From Propioniciclava coleopterorum (GTDB lineage: Bacteria > Actinomycetota > Actinomycetes > Propionibacteriales > Propionibacteriaceae), in NCBI RefSeq assembly GCF_011393335.1, contig NZ_CP049865.1, positions 3,180,722 through 3,244,721 on the forward strand: a stretch of 64,000 bases of DNA, written 5' to 3'. Positions 1 through 10,021 of the stretch are shown in pieces. Below the pieces are notes generated by a model that was not told the origin of the DNA, made no database searches, and saw nothing but the letters and a program-made list of their open reading frames with translations. Each line of letters starts with the position of its first letter. Position 1 is the stretch's first letter. The position numbers were made by a program, and so were the translations under genes.

Positions 1-509
1 TCGTCGAGAACAAGCCGGGCGTCCTGGCCCGCATCTCGGGGCTGTTCGCCCGACGCGGCTACAACATCGAGTCCCTGGCGGTCGGCCCGACCGAGCGTCC
101 CGAGCTGAGCCGGATCACCGTCCAGGTCGGCGCCAACGCCCCCGAGGTGCTGGAGCAGATCACCAAGCAGCTCAACAAGCTCGTCGAGGTCATCAAGATC
201 GTCGAGCTCGAGGACACCGCGGTGCGCCGGGAGCTGATCCTCATCAAGCTGAAGGCCGACCCGGTCGCCCGCAGCCAGATCATCGACATCGTGCAGTTGT
301 TCCGCGGCAAGACCGTCGACGTGCACAACGACTCGATGGTCATCGAGGCCACCGGCAGCCCGGACAAGCTGGAGGCGCTGCTGGAGATGCTGCGGCCCTA
401 CGGCGTCCGCGAGTTGGTGCAGTCCGGCCTCGTCGCACTCGGCCGCGGCTCCAAGTCGCTCACCGACCGTTCCACCCGCGGCGAGCGGCTCAAGCCGTCC
501 GCCCACTGA
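1..509 (+). CDS. ilvN: Acetolactate synthase regulatory (small) subunit, 5'-truncated
   Basis: Regulatory subunit of acetohydroxyacid synthase, which binds valine and stabilises the catalytic subunit IlvB in the first shared step of branched-chain amino acid synthesis. The reading frame is open from base 3, so the start lies outside the window. The visible part begins inside the N-terminal ACT domain (VENKPGVLARISGLFARRGY) and continues through the C-terminal domain (GSPDKLEALLEMLRPYGVRE), ending with the usual basic tail. Only a handful of N-terminal residues are missing. ilvC follows after 87 bases on the same strand, the standard ilvBNC order, so the two are probably co-transcribed. Confidence 0.95.
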   Translation, partial: VENKPGVLARISGLFARRGYNIESLAVGPTERPELSRITVQVGANAPEVLEQITKQLNKLVEVIKIVELEDTAVRRELILIKLKADPVARSQIIDIVQLFRGKTVDVHNDSMVIEATGSPDKLEALLEMLRPYGVRELVQSGLVALGRGSKSLTDRSTRGERLKPSAH

Positions 510-1625
<1,116 letters not shown>

Positions 1626-1644
1626 CCAGCGGCCACGCACGACG

Positions 1645-1683
1645 CGAGGGGCGTCGGGACCACTCCGGTCCCGGCGCCCCTCG
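1645..1683 (+). terminator. Hairpin terminator after ilvC
   Basis: A long GC-rich inverted repeat (CGAGGGGCG...CGCCCCTCG, continued by TCGGGACC/GGTCCC) starts 20 bases after the ilvC stop. There is no T tract, as is common in actinobacteria. Confidence 0.7.
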
Positions 1684-1715
1684 CGCGTCCGGCCCGAGGA
1701 GGTGCGGACGACGAA

Positions 1716-1748
1716 CGGCGGGGCACCCCGCTCAGGAGTGCCCCGCCG
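1716..1748 (-). terminator. Hairpin terminator after the rpf gene
   Basis: A perfect 11-bp stem CGGCGGGGCAC/GTGCCCCGCCG with an 11-base loop lies 16 bases beyond the stop of the minus-strand rpf gene. It faces the ilvC terminator, so the two convergent units are separately closed. Confidence 0.7.
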
Positions 1749-1763
1749 TGGGGGAGGCTCGGA

Positions 1764-2474
1764 TCAGCCGATGGCCAGCTTCTGGCCGACGAAGATCAGG
1801 TTGGGGTCGGAGACCTTGCCCTTGTTGAGGCTCCACAGCGTGCGCCAGCCGCCGTCGACGTGGTTCGCCACCGCGAGCTCGCTCAGGGTGTCGCCGGGCT
1901 TCACGGTGATGAACCGCTTGCCGGTCGTCTCGGTGGCCTTGACGGTGGTCGCACGCTTCGGCGTGGCCTTCTTCGTGGTGGTGGCCTTGGCGGTGGTCGC
2001 CTTGGTCGTGGTCGACTTCGCCGGGGTGGTCTTCTTGGCCGGCGTGGCCTTCTGCGTGGAGGCCTTCTGCGTCGTGGCCTTCTTGGTGGTGGTCGCGCGG
2101 GGGGCCTCGGCGGTGCCGCCGGACGCGCCACCGTTGCTCTTGGTGAGGCCGGCCTTCTTGGAGCAGACGGGCCACGCGCCCGGGCCCTGGCCCGCCAGGA
2201 CCTTCTGCGCGACGGCGATCTGCTGCGCCTTGGTGGCCTGCGCGGCCGTGGGGGCGTAGGCGGTGCCGCCGTAGGCGCGCCACGTGGACGGGCTGAACTG
2301 CAGGCCGCCGTGGTAGCCGTTGCCGGTGTTGATGGACCAGTTGCCGCCGGACTCGCACTGCGCGACCGAATCCCAGACATCTGCGTGAGCCGGCGCGGCG
2401 AGAGCGACGGAGCCGCCGACTGCAACGGCCGTGGTGGCCGCGAGGGCGAGCAGACGCTTCGGAGTGTTGTTCAT
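1764..2474 (-). CDS. Secreted resuscitation-promoting factor-like protein with LysM domain
   Basis: Predicted secreted peptidoglycan hydrolase of the Rpf family, whose members cleave glycan strands and promote regrowth of dormant actinobacteria. 236 residues: a signal peptide of about 32 residues ending ...APAHA; a transglycosylase-like Rpf domain (about 32-105) with the catalytic Glu in QCESGGNW; a lysine/threonine/alanine-rich linker (about 120-185) of degenerate KATT/KKAT repeats; and a C-terminal LysM domain (about 188-236, [13 protein letters not shown]) that should hold it on the wall. The ATG has a good upstream ribosome site (GGAAAGGA on the minus strand). The basic linker is unusual for Rpf proteins, whose linkers are usually Pro/Ala-rich. 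Confidence 0.9.
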   Translation of the reverse strand: MNNTPKRLLALAATTAVAVGGSVALAAPAHADVWDSVAQCESGGNWSINTGNGYHGGLQFSPSTWRAYGGTAYAPTAAQATKAQQIAVAQKVLAGQGPGAWPVCSKKAGLTKSNGGASGGTAEAPRATTTKKATTQKASTQKATPAKKTTPAKSTTTKATTAKATTTKKATPKRATTVKATETTGKRFITVKPGDTLSELAVANHVDGGWRTLWSLNKGKVSDPNLIFVGQKLAIG

Positions 2475-2533
2475 GGGTGTCCTTTCCTGCGGAATCCCCC
2501 GAGGCTCGATGCTCCGCCGGAGGACGTGGTTTC

Positions 2534-2562
2534 AGACTAAGTCAAAGTCTGAGAAAAACCAA
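2534..2562 (-). promoter_or_regulatory. Promoter of the rpf gene overlapped by a 7-bp dyad
   Basis: On the minus strand a -35-like TTGGTT and a -10-like TAGTCT are separated by 17 bases, in an AT-rich island that stands out from its GC-rich surroundings. A perfect inverted repeat TCAGACT-N7-AGTCTGA (2532-2552) covers the -10 and spacer and may be a repressor operator. The predicted leader is about 50 bases. Confidence 0.5.
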
Positions 2563-2662
2563 AGCAATCTCTGGGCTGATTCTCAGATTCATCGGGCACC
2601 GTCGGCCGGCAGCCGCCGGGCGGACCCGTGAATCGGGCCGTGGATCTGGCATTCTTGCCCGC

Positions 2663-5066
2663 GTGCAGGACACGCGAACCGCAGGACTCACGCAGCAGGA
2701 GGTGGCCGCCCGCGTCGCCGCCGGCCAGGTCAACACCCTTCCGCCCCGCAGCGGTCGGACGGTCGCGCAGATCGTGCGCGACAACGTCTTCACCCGGATC
2801 AACGCGATCCTGGCCGTGCTGCTGGTCATCGTGCTGGCCACCGGCTCGTGGATCAACGCCGCCTTCGGCCTGCTGATCATCGCCAACTCCGCGATCGGCA
2901 TCATCCAGGAGCTCCGGGCCAAGCGCACCCTCGACGCGCTGGCCGTCGTGGGGGAGGCGCAGCCGCTGGTGCGCCGCGCCGAGGGGACGCGCCGGCTGCC
3001 CCGCGACGAGGTCGTGCTTGACGACCTCATCGAGCTCGCCCCCGGCGACCAGGTCGTCGTCGACGGTGAGGTGCTGGAGGCCGACTACCTCGAGGTGGAC
3101 GAGAGCCTCCTGACCGGCGAGGCCGACCCGGAGCCCAAACAGGCCGGCGACCCGGTGATGTCGGGCAGCTTCGCCGTGGCCGGCTCCGGGCTCTACCGGG
3201 CCACCAAGGTCGGCGCGGACGCCTACGCCGCCCAACTGGCGGCCGAGGCGTCCCGCTTCACGCTGGTGCACTCGGAGCTGCAGTCGGGCATCAACCGCAT
3301 CCTGCGCTTCATCACGTGGCTGCTCATCCCCGTCGGCCTCGCCACGATCGTGGTGCAGCTCACCCTGACCGACATGCCCTGGCGCCGGGCGGTGCTCGCC
3401 ATGGCCGGCGCGCTGGTTCCCATGGTCCCCGAGGGACTGGTGCTCATCACCTCCATGGCGTTCGCGCTCGGGTGATCCGGCTGGGGCGGCAGAAGGTGCT
3501 GGTGCAGGAACTCGCCGCGATCGAGGGCCTCGCCCGGGTCGACGTCGTCTGCGCCGACAAGACCGGCACACTGACCGAGAACGGGATGCGGTGCCGCAGC
3601 GTCGTCCCGCTCGCCGAGCTGGGGGAGGGGCGGCTGCGCGAGGCGCTGGCCAACCTGGCCGCCGGCGACCCGCACCCCAACGCGTCCCTGACCGCGATCG
3701 GGGAGGAGGTCGGCGCTCCACCCGTCCCCTGGACGCCCACGGACCGGGCCCCCTTCACCTCGGCCAAGAAGTGGTCGGGCGTCTCGTTCGCGGGCGAGGG
3801 GGCCTGGGTGCTGGGGCCCCCGACGTGCTCGCGAGCGGCGAGGTCGCCGCCCGGGCCGAGGAGATGGCCGCGGGCGGCCTGCGCGTCCTGCTGCTCGGCC
3901 GGGCCGAGACCGTGCAGGGCGCCGGCGCGCCGGGACGCGTCGACCCCGTCGGGCTCGTGGTGCTGGAGCAGCGCGTCCGGCCGGACGCCCGCGCGACGCT
4001 GGAGTACTTCCGCGACCAGGACGTCGCCGTCAAGGTGATCTCGGGCGACAACGCCCGCTCGGTGGGGGCCGTGACCTCGACGCTGGGCGTCGTCACGGGG
4101 GCGCCGGTGGACGCGCGCAGCCTCGACACGCCCGAGAAGCTCGCCGGGGCCGTGGAGGAGCACCAGGTCTTCGGCCGCGTGACCCCCGACCAGAAGCGCG
4201 CCATGGTCGCGGCGCTGCAGGCGGGCGGACACACGGTGGCGATGACCGGCGACGGCGTCAACGACGTGCTGGCGCTCAAGGACGCCGACCTGGGCGTCGC
4301 CATGGGGTCGGGAGCCTCGGCGACGCGCGCCGTCGCCAAGATCGTGCTGCTCGACGACCGCTTCGCCACCCTGCCCAGCGTCGTGGCGGAGGGCCGGCGC
4401 GTCCTGGGCAACATCGAGCGCGTCGCCAACCTGTTCCTGACCAAGACCGTCTACTCGGCGATGCTGGCGCTGCTCGTCGTGCTGTGGCGCGTGCCCTTCC
4501 CGTTCCAGCCGATCCACGTGACCATCACAGGCTGGTTCACCATCGGCATCCCGGCGTTCCTGCTGTCGCTGGCCCCCAACAACGAGCGCGCGCGCCCCGG
4601 ATTCGTGCAGCGCGTCATGCGGCTCGGCCTGCCCGCGGGGATCGTCGTGGCGACCACCACCTTCATCACCTACCTGCTGCTCTACCCGGGCGGGCAGCCC
4701 GACGCCACCACGACGCAGCAGGTGGCCGCCGGCACCCTGGCGTGCCTCATCATCGGCGCCACGTGGGTGCTGTCGGTGGTCGCGCGCCCGTACCGCTGGT
4801 GGCGCGTCGGTCTGGTCGCCACCGCCTACCTCGCCTACGCGCTGATCTTCTGGCTGCCCGCGACGCAGCGGCTCTTCCTGCTCGACACCTCCAACGGCGC
4901 GATGATGCAGACCGGCGTCCTGATGGGCCTGCTGGCGGCGGCGCTCGTCGAGGCGACGTGGTGGATCCGTGCCAAGGTGTTCGGCGCTCCGGCGGTGCTG
5001 TGGGTGCGTCCCGACGCGCCGGACGAGCCGGTCGCGCCCCAGCCGGAGGAACCCCGGCCCAGCTGA
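2663..5066 (+). CDS. CtpE-like P-type cation ATPase (two apparent frameshifts)
   Basis: Integral membrane cation pump of the HAD P-type ATPase family. The C-terminal half ([20 protein letters not shown]) is of the type in mycobacterial CtpE, reported to move Ca2+; substrate here is inference. Visible parts are two N-terminal helices, the actuator loop with TGEADP, the PEGL helix, the phosphorylation motif DKTGTLT (Asp near residue 299), the hinge [17 protein letters not shown] and a C-terminal block of six helices. The frame breaks twice: at the GGG run 3470-3472 and at the GGGG/CCCCC junction 3813-3821. One added base at each site gives a continuous protein of about 801 residues, so sequencing error is likelier than a pseudogene. 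The GTG at 2663 has no ribosome site; a CATTCT 7 bases upstream would suit leaderless initiation. Confidence 0.85.
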
Positions 5067-5070
5067 GGCG

Positions 5071-6144
5071 TCAGCCGGCCACCCGGGCGGCGATCGCGTC
5101 GCCCACCTGGGAGGTGCTGCGGCGAGCGGCGCCGCGCTGCGCCACGTCGGCGTCCACGGCGGCCTCGATCGCGGCGGCCTGCTCGCGGCGTCCCAGGTGA
5201 TCGAGCAGCAGCGCCATCGACGAGATGGTGGCGGTGGGGTCGGCGATGCCCTGGCCGGCGATGTCGGGGGCCGAGCCGTGCACCGGCTCGAACATCGACG
5301 GGAAGGCGCCCGAGGGGTTGAGGTTCGCCGAGGCGGCGAGCCCGATCCCGCCCGTGACGGCGGCCGCCAGGTCGGTGATGATATCGCCGAACAGATTGTC
5401 GGTGACGATGACGTCGAAGCGCTGCGGGTCGGTGACGAGCATGATCATCGTGGCGTCGACGTGCAGGTAGTCGGTGGTGACGTCGGGGTACTGCGCCGCG
5501 ACCGCGGTGAAGATGCGGTTCCACAGCCCGCCCGCGTGGGTCAGCACGTTGTGCTTGTGCACGAGCGTCACCTTGCGGCGGCGCCGTTGCGCCCGCTCGA
5601 ACGCGTCGCGCACCACTCGCTCGACGCCGCGGGCGGTGTTCACCGACACCTCGCTGGCGACCTCGGCCGCGGTGCCGGCGGCCAGCGAGCCGCCCACGCC
5701 CGCGTACAGGCCCTCGGTGCCTTCGCGCACGACCACGAAGTCGATCGGCCCGCGGTCGACGACGGCGTCGGACAGCGGCGTGGTGACGCCGGGATAGAGC
5801 TTGGACGGCCGCAGGTTCACGTAGTGGTCGAAGGCGAAGCGCAGCTTCAGCAGCAGGCCGCGCTCCAGCAGCCCCGAGGGGATCGCCTTGCTGCCCGGGG
5901 CGGCACCGACCGCGCCCAGCACGATCGCGTCCGCGGCGGCCAGTTCGGCCATGACCGAGTCGGGGAGCACCTCGCCCGTGCGCTGCCAGCGCTCGGCGCC
6001 CAGGTCGTAGTGCACGTAGTCGAAGGCCTGCGCCCCGGTCGCGGCGTCGAGGACCTTGAGTCCCTCGGCGACGACCTCGGGGCCGATCCCGTCGCCGCCG
6101 ATGACGGCGATGGTGGGACGTGCGGAGGAAACGGCGTCGGTCAT
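5071..6144 (-). CDS. leuB: 3-isopropylmalate dehydrogenase
   Basis: NAD-dependent oxidative decarboxylation of 3-isopropylmalate in leucine synthesis; in organisms with CimA it also acts on the methylmalate intermediate of isoleucine synthesis. 357 residues, normal for the family. The N-terminus [13 protein letters not shown], the substrate segment with Arg and Tyr ([12 protein letters not shown]), the Lys of VTLVHKHNV, the metal Asp residues in [15 protein letters not shown] and the nucleotide-binding [10 protein letters not shown] are all present. The ATG is leaderless: TAGGCT lies 6 bases upstream. It is convergent with the ATPase gene and divergent from ilvE, whose start is only 95 bases away. 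Confidence 0.93.
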   Translation of the reverse strand: MTDAVSSARPTIAVIGGDGIGPEVVAEGLKVLDAATGAQAFDYVHYDLGAERWQRTGEVLPDSVMAELAAADAIVLGAVGAAPGSKAIPSGLLERGLLLKLRFAFDHYVNLRPSKLYPGVTTPLSDAVVDRGPIDFVVVREGTEGLYAGVGGSLAAGTAAEVASEVSVNTARGVERVVRDAFERAQRRRRKVTLVHKHNVLTHAGGLWNRIFTAVAAQYPDVTTDYLHVDATMIMLVTDPQRFDVIVTDNLFGDIITDLAAAVTGGIGLAASANLNPSGAFPSMFEPVHGSAPDIAGQGIADPTATISSMALLLDHLGRREQAAAIEAAVDADVAQRGAARRSTSQVGDAIAARVAG

Positions 6145-6150
6145 GCCCGA

Positions 6151-6156
6151 AGCCTA
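6151..6156 (-). promoter_or_regulatory. -10 element of leaderless leuB
   Basis: TAGGCT on the minus strand ends 6 bases before the leuB ATG with no ribosome site between, so transcription should begin at or next to the start codon. Confidence 0.6.
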
Positions 6157-6227
6157 GCGTCCCGATGTCCAGAATGCGGTACCGAAATCTCATTCCTCGG
6201 ATGTCCGGCGGCGCGGGTCCGACGCGA

Positions 6228-6233
6228 TATCCT
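6228..6233 (+). promoter_or_regulatory. -10 element of leaderless ilvE
   Basis: TATCCT followed by 6 bases and the ilvE ATG; no ribosome site. It fits the TANNNT-N6/7-start pattern repeated across the window. Confidence 0.55.
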
Positions 6234-6239
6234 GACGCC

Positions 6240-7325
6240 ATGCCCGTGACCTTCGACGTCCAGCCCAGCCCGTCCGCCCGCACCGACGCGGAGGTCGCGG
6301 AGATCCTCGCCGATCCCGGCTTCGGGCGCTTCTTCACCGATCACATGGTCTCCATCACCTGGACCAAGGGCCAGGGTTGGCACTCGCCGAAGGTCGTCCC
6401 GTACGGCCCGCTGTCGCTGGATCCGTCCGCCGCGGTCCTGCACTACGGGCAGGAGATCTTCGAGGGGATGAAGGCCTACCGCCACGAGGACGGCTCGGTG
6501 TGGCTGTTCCGGCCCGAGCGCAACGGCGAGCGCTTCCGCACGTCGGCGGCCCGCATGATGCTGCCGGACCTGCCGGTCGACCTCTTCGTCCAGGCGGTCC
6601 GCGAGCTCGTCACGATCGACGCGCGCTACGTCCCGGAGGCCGCGGGCGAGCACAGCCTCTACATCCGGCCGTTCATGATCGCCTCGGAGGCGTTCCTCGG
6701 GGTCCGCGCGGCGGAGGAGGTCACCTTCCTCGTCATCGCGTCGCCGGTCGGGCCGTACTTCGCCGAGGGCGTCAAGGGCGTGGACATCTGGGTCACGGAC
6801 AAGTGGGCGCGCGCCGGCGTGGGCGGCACCGGCGCGGCGAAGTGCGGGGGCAACTACGCGGCGAGCCTGATCGCCCAGTACGAGGGCTACGAGCACGGCT
6901 GCACCCAGGTGATGTTCATCGAGGCGGCCGAGAAGGACCGCGTCGAGGAGTTGGGCGGCATGAACGTCTTCCTCATCAGCGCGGACGGCCAGTTGGTGAC
7001 CCCGGCGCTGACCGGCACGATCCTGGACGGCATCACCCGGGATTCCATCCTCGCGGTCGGGGAGCAGTTGGGCCTCACCCCCGTCGAGCGCCGGCTCTCC
7101 GCGCAGGAGTTCCTCGACGGCATCGCCGAGGGCACCTTCGTCGAGGCGTTCTGCTGCGGCACCGCGGCGGTCATCAGCCCCATCTCCGGGTTCAAGTCCG
7201 AGCGGGGGGAGTGGCGCCTGAAGGGGCAGGACTTCGCGACCACGGTCCGCATCCGGGACGCCGTCCTCGACATCCAGTACGGCAGGACGCCGGATCGTTT
7301 CGATTGGCTGCAGCGGGTCGTCTAG
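6240..7325 (+). CDS. ilvE: Branched-chain amino acid aminotransferase
   Basis: PLP enzyme that transfers the amino group from glutamate to the keto acids of leucine, isoleucine and valine. 361 residues, the length of the actinobacterial/eukaryotic-type BCAT. Diagnostic segments are QEIFEGMKAYRHEDGSVWLF near the N-terminus, the Schiff-base Lys in GGTGAAKCGGNYAAS, the EELGGMNVFLI segment and the C-terminal GTAAVISPI phosphate-binding loop. The ATG at 6240 is chosen because the family begins near here and a TATCCT -10 lies 6 bases upstream; the frame is open further upstream but reads through the leuB promoter. Confidence 0.95.
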   Translation: MPVTFDVQPSPSARTDAEVAEILADPGFGRFFTDHMVSITWTKGQGWHSPKVVPYGPLSLDPSAAVLHYGQEIFEGMKAYRHEDGSVWLFRPERNGERFRTSAARMMLPDLPVDLFVQAVRELVTIDARYVPEAAGEHSLYIRPFMIASEAFLGVRAAEEVTFLVIASPVGPYFAEGVKGVDIWVTDKWARAGVGGTGAAKCGGNYAASLIAQYEGYEHGCTQVMFIEAAEKDRVEELGGMNVFLISADGQLVTPALTGTILDGITRDSILAVGEQLGLTPVERRLSAQEFLDGIAEGTFVEAFCCGTAAVISPISGFKSERGEWRLKGQDFATTVRIRDAVLDIQYGRTPDRFDWLQRVV

Positions 7326-7328
7326 ATT
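7323..7328 (+). promoter_or_regulatory. -10 element of the leaderless SPOR-like gene
   Basis: TAGATT (its TAG is also the ilvE stop codon) lies 6 bases before the GTG at 7335 with no ribosome site between. Confidence 0.5.
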
Positions 7329-7334
7329 GGAGCG

Positions 7335-7906
7335 GTGACTCAGTTCGAACCGGCACCGCAGCGCGGCAACCTCTGGCTCGGCGTGGCGATGGGCATCGCC
7401 GCCGGCCTGGTGATCGTGGTGCTCGCCTGGTTCGCGTTGGTCGACCCCACCACCGCCGAACCCGCGCCGTCCCCGACCCCGCAGGCCACGACGCCGCCCG
7501 CGACCACGCACTCGCCGACCCCGACGAGCACGCCCACCCCGACGCGCACGCCGACGGCCACGCCCACGCCGACCGCCACGGCCACCGACACCCCCACGAG
7601 CGCGCCGACGGCGCACCCGGGGATCGTCACCGAGCTGCCGAAGGGCTCGTGGGTGACGGTGCTGGATTCGCTGGGCCAGTCCGGCACCACCCCGAGCGCG
7701 CCCTGGAGCGCGCGGCGGAACTGAGCAAGCCGGGGCACACCGCCGTGCCGCTGGACACCAACGCGTTCGCCGGCCTCAACCGGGGCTACTACGCGATCGT
7801 GATCCCCGGCCAGAAGAGCCGCGACGAGTCCTACGCCGTGTGCGACGCCATCGGGACGCCCCGGGGCGACCACTGCTACCCGCGGGAGATCCAGGGTCCC
7901 CGGTGA
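7335..7906 (+). CDS. Membrane-anchored Pro/Thr-rich protein with SPOR-like C-terminus (one frameshift)
   Basis: Likely envelope protein. It has a short cytoplasmic N-terminus, one membrane helix (about 17-37, VAMGIAAGLVIVVLAWFALV), an extracytoplasmic stretch of Pro-Thr repeats (PTPT, about 45-90) and a C-terminal domain of about 75 residues. That domain has a SPOR-like pattern: GSWVTVLDSL, then a helix ERALERAAEL, then GYYAIVIPGQKSRDES. SPOR domains bind denuded peptidoglycan, which would suit the amidase encoded next. The frame breaks at the CCCC run 7690-7693; one added C joins the halves into about 190 residues. The stop overlaps the GTG of the amidase gene (GTGA), indicating translational coupling. 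Confidence 0.75.
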
Positions 7907-8892
7907 CGGTGGACCGGCGTCGGTTGCTGCTCGCGGGGGCGCTGCTCCCGTGGGCGGCCTGGGCCGCCCCCGCCGTCGCGGCCGCGCCCGCCGCGCCCGT
8001 CATCCGGCCGCGCTCCGAGTGGGCGGGCACCCTGGCCCCGGTGGGCCCGCTGCAGCCCGAGACGGACGTCCGGTTCCTCCTGGTGCACCACACCGAGACG
8101 CCGAACGGGGACACCCCGGAGAAGACCGTCGAGCGGCTGCGGGGCATCTACCGCTTCCACACCGGAGCCGACAAGGGGTGGCCGGACGTCGCGTACAACT
8201 TCTTCGTGGACCGGTTCGGGGTCGTCTGGGAGGGGCGCCAGGGCAGCCTGGAGCGCGCCGTCCGGGGCGACGCGACCGGGGGTTCGCAGGGGTTCGCCGA
8301 GTTGGCGTGCTTCGTGGGCGACCACACCGCCGAGCCGCCCACCGAGGAGGCGCTGACCGCGATGACCGGCCTGCTCGCGTGGCTGGCGGCGCGCAACGGC
8401 CTCGACCTGGCCGCGCCGGTCTCGTTCGTCTCGCGCGGCTCCAACCGCTGGCGCCGGGGAGCGGAGGTCGCGACCGAGCAGATCGCGGGGCACCGGGACA
8501 TGTCGCGGACGGCGTGCCCGGGGGACGCCCTCTACCCGCTGATCACCTCGCGCCTCCTGCCCGGCGCCCGGCAGCTGCTGGCGGGGGCTCCGTCCCCCTC
8601 GCCGTCACCGACAGCCACGCCCTCGCCGGCGGCGTCCGGGAGCGCGCCCGCGCCGACGGTGGGACCTTCCCCGACACCGCCGCCGCTGGAGGGCATCAGC
8701 TGGGGCGGCGCCGCGCTGACCGCCCTGGGAGTGGCCGGGGTCGCGTTCTCGGCACGAGCGGGCCGGGGCGAGCCTCAGGCCGGGACGGGGAGGCGCGACG
8801 CGGGGTCAGACGATGAGCTGGAACAGGATGATGGCGGCGCCGACGCCGACGGTGATCAGCAGCCCGAGCAGGAACCCCCGCAGGGTGGCTGA
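7903..8892 (+). CDS. Secreted N-acetylmuramoyl-L-alanine amidase (PGRP/amidase_2 family)
   Basis: Predicted zinc amidase that cuts stem peptides from MurNAc in peptidoglycan. The N-terminus has a Tat-like signal (DRRRLLLAGALLP, then an Ala-rich stretch). The catalytic domain (about 27-200) has the zinc His in VHHTET, the segment DVAYNFFVDRFGVVWEGR and the second His/Cys site in GHRDMSRTACPG. A Pro/Ser/Thr linker and a C-terminal hydrophobic helix (SWGGAALTALGVAGVAF) follow, suggesting membrane tethering. The last 25-30 residues as read are antisense to the next gene. A missing G in one of the GGGG runs at 8763-8804 would end the protein at TGA 8814-8816 and remove most of that overlap. Confidence 0.85.
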   Translation: MTVDRRRLLLAGALLPWAAWAAPAVAAAPAAPVIRPRSEWAGTLAPVGPLQPETDVRFLLVHHTETPNGDTPEKTVERLRGIYRFHTGADKGWPDVAYNFFVDRFGVVWEGRQGSLERAVRGDATGGSQGFAELACFVGDHTAEPPTEEALTAMTGLLAWLAARNGLDLAAPVSFVSRGSNRWRRGAEVATEQIAGHRDMSRTACPGDALYPLITSRLLPGARQLLAGAPSPSPSPTATPSPAASGSAPAPTVGPSPTPPPLEGISWGGAALTALGVAGVAFSARAGRGEPQAGTGRRDAGSDDELEQDDGGADADGDQQPEQEPPQGG

Positions 8893-9945
8893 GCTCGTCG
8901 TGGCGGGCGCGTAGGCCGCGGCCGGGGTCACCGGCTCCAGCCGCGCCGACGGCGCGCCGGGAACGTGCCTGCCCCCGGCGGGGTTCGGTTGCCACGCATC
9001 GGGCGCGGGGGCCGGGGTCGGCTCCGGCAGCGTGGGGATGACGCGGGTCGGTTCGGGCGCCGCCGGGGAGCGCGGCTCGTCGCGGAACAGCTCGAACCCC
9101 GGCGTCGGCGCCCACGGCGACGGCTGCTCGCGCGGCGGGATCACCTGGGTCGCTTCGGCGTCGGTCGTCCGTGGCGCACCAGGGGCCGCGGTGTCGCCCT
9201 CGGGTTCGGTCCGGTCGGGGCCGTCTCCCTCGTGCCCCTCGCGGGCGGGAACGGTCGGGATCGGGCCGGTGATGTCGAGGGCGGACATCGGCTGCGTCGC
9301 GTCCATGGGCGGCGCGGCGTCCGGCCGGACGGGGGCCGCATGCGCGCTCGGCAGCGGCACCGCGGGGGCGTCCGCCGGCGGGCCGGGCAGCGGAACGGTC
9401 GGCTCGACCACCGGGATCGGCGCCACGGGCGCGGACGCCGCGTCGGGGAACCGGACGCGCGCGGGCTCGGGCGACGGCTCGGGCAGCACGGTGCTCGGCG
9501 CCGGGCCGGAGGTCGCGCCGAAGTGATCGATCAGCGTGGGGAGCAGGGCGCGGCTCTTGACGGGCGGGACCAGGAACGTGAGCCGGGACGCCGAGCCGAT
9601 GCTGAACCGCACCCACGGCTCACCGCCCAGCGACACGGTGCTGTAGGTGGCCGGCGTCGTGGGGGTCACCGAGACGCTGGCGTGGTGGTCGGCGCCGTGG
9701 GCGTCGCGCCACAGCAGGCCGGCCGCCTCGGGCTGCAGCACCAGGGCGCCGTAGTCGATGCGTTCGCCGGCGACCCCGACCGGGATGACGTAGGAGATGG
9801 CCTGCCGCTCGTCGACGACGCGCCCGAAGCGCGAGGCGCCCCCGGTGAGCACCTGCCGCGAGAGCGAGGCGAAGCGGTCGTCGAAGGGCGCGAGATCGAG
9901 CGCGGCCACGGCCGCGCGGCTGATCCGGTCGGCGAGATCCGGCAT
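8806..9945 (-). CDS. Tail-anchored proline-rich protein, function unknown
   Basis: I do not recognise the family. About 379 residues: an N-terminal globular part (about 1-150, beginning MPDLADRISRAAVAALDLAP) without a signal peptide, a long low-complexity Pro/Ala/Glu linker (about 150-350) and a single C-terminal membrane helix (GFLLGLLITVGVGAAIILFQ) ending two residues before the stop. This layout implies a cytoplasmic head on a tail anchor. ATG 9945 is preferred to one ten codons upstream because AAGGGAG lies at the right distance and a TATGCT -10 at 9971-9976 overlaps the upstream candidate. It converges on the amidase gene. Confidence 0.7.
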   Translation of the reverse strand: MPDLADRISRAAVAALDLAPFDDRFASLSRQVLTGGASRFGRVVDERQAISYVIPVGVAGERIDYGALVLQPEAAGLLWRDAHGADHHASVSVTPTTPATYSTVSLGGEPWVRFSIGSASRLTFLVPPVKSRALLPTLIDHFGATSGPAPSTVLPEPSPEPARVRFPDAASAPVAPIPVVEPTVPLPGPPADAPAVPLPSAHAAPVRPDAAPPMDATQPMSALDITGPIPTVPAREGHEGDGPDRTEPEGDTAAPGAPRTTDAEATQVIPPREQPSPWAPTPGFELFRDEPRSPAAPEPTRVIPTLPEPTPAPAPDAWQPNPAGGRHVPGAPSARLEPVTPAAAYAPATTSSATLRGFLLGLLITVGVGAAIILFQLIV

Positions 9946-9970
9946 GGAAACAGCTCCCTTCGTCGGACCC

Positions 9971-9976
9971 AGCATA
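9971..9976 (-). promoter_or_regulatory. -10 element of the tail-anchored protein gene
   Basis: TATGCT on the minus strand, about 25 bases upstream of the ATG at 9945, with AAGGGAG in the short leader. It sits directly after the tpx terminator. Confidence 0.45.
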
Positions 9977-9981
9977 GTGAC

Positions 9982-10014
9982 GCGCGGCGCACCCCCGGGC
10001 GGGGTGCGCCGCGC
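9982..10014 (-). terminator. Hairpin terminator after tpx
   Basis: A perfect 14-bp stem GCGCGGCGCACCCC/GGGGTGCGCCGCGC with a 5-base loop begins 7 bases beyond the tpx stop on the minus strand. Confidence 0.75.
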
Positions 10015-10021
10015 TCGAGGG

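Noticed and set aside
2475-2662. A c-di-AMP (ydaO) riboswitch in front of rpf
   Set aside because: The leader predicted from the promoter is only about 50 bases and shows none of the conserved ydaO elements I can recall.
5071-6144. Isocitrate or tartrate dehydrogenase instead of LeuB
   Set aside because: The 357-residue length, the substrate segment and the leucine-pathway genes in the window favour 3-isopropylmalate dehydrogenase.
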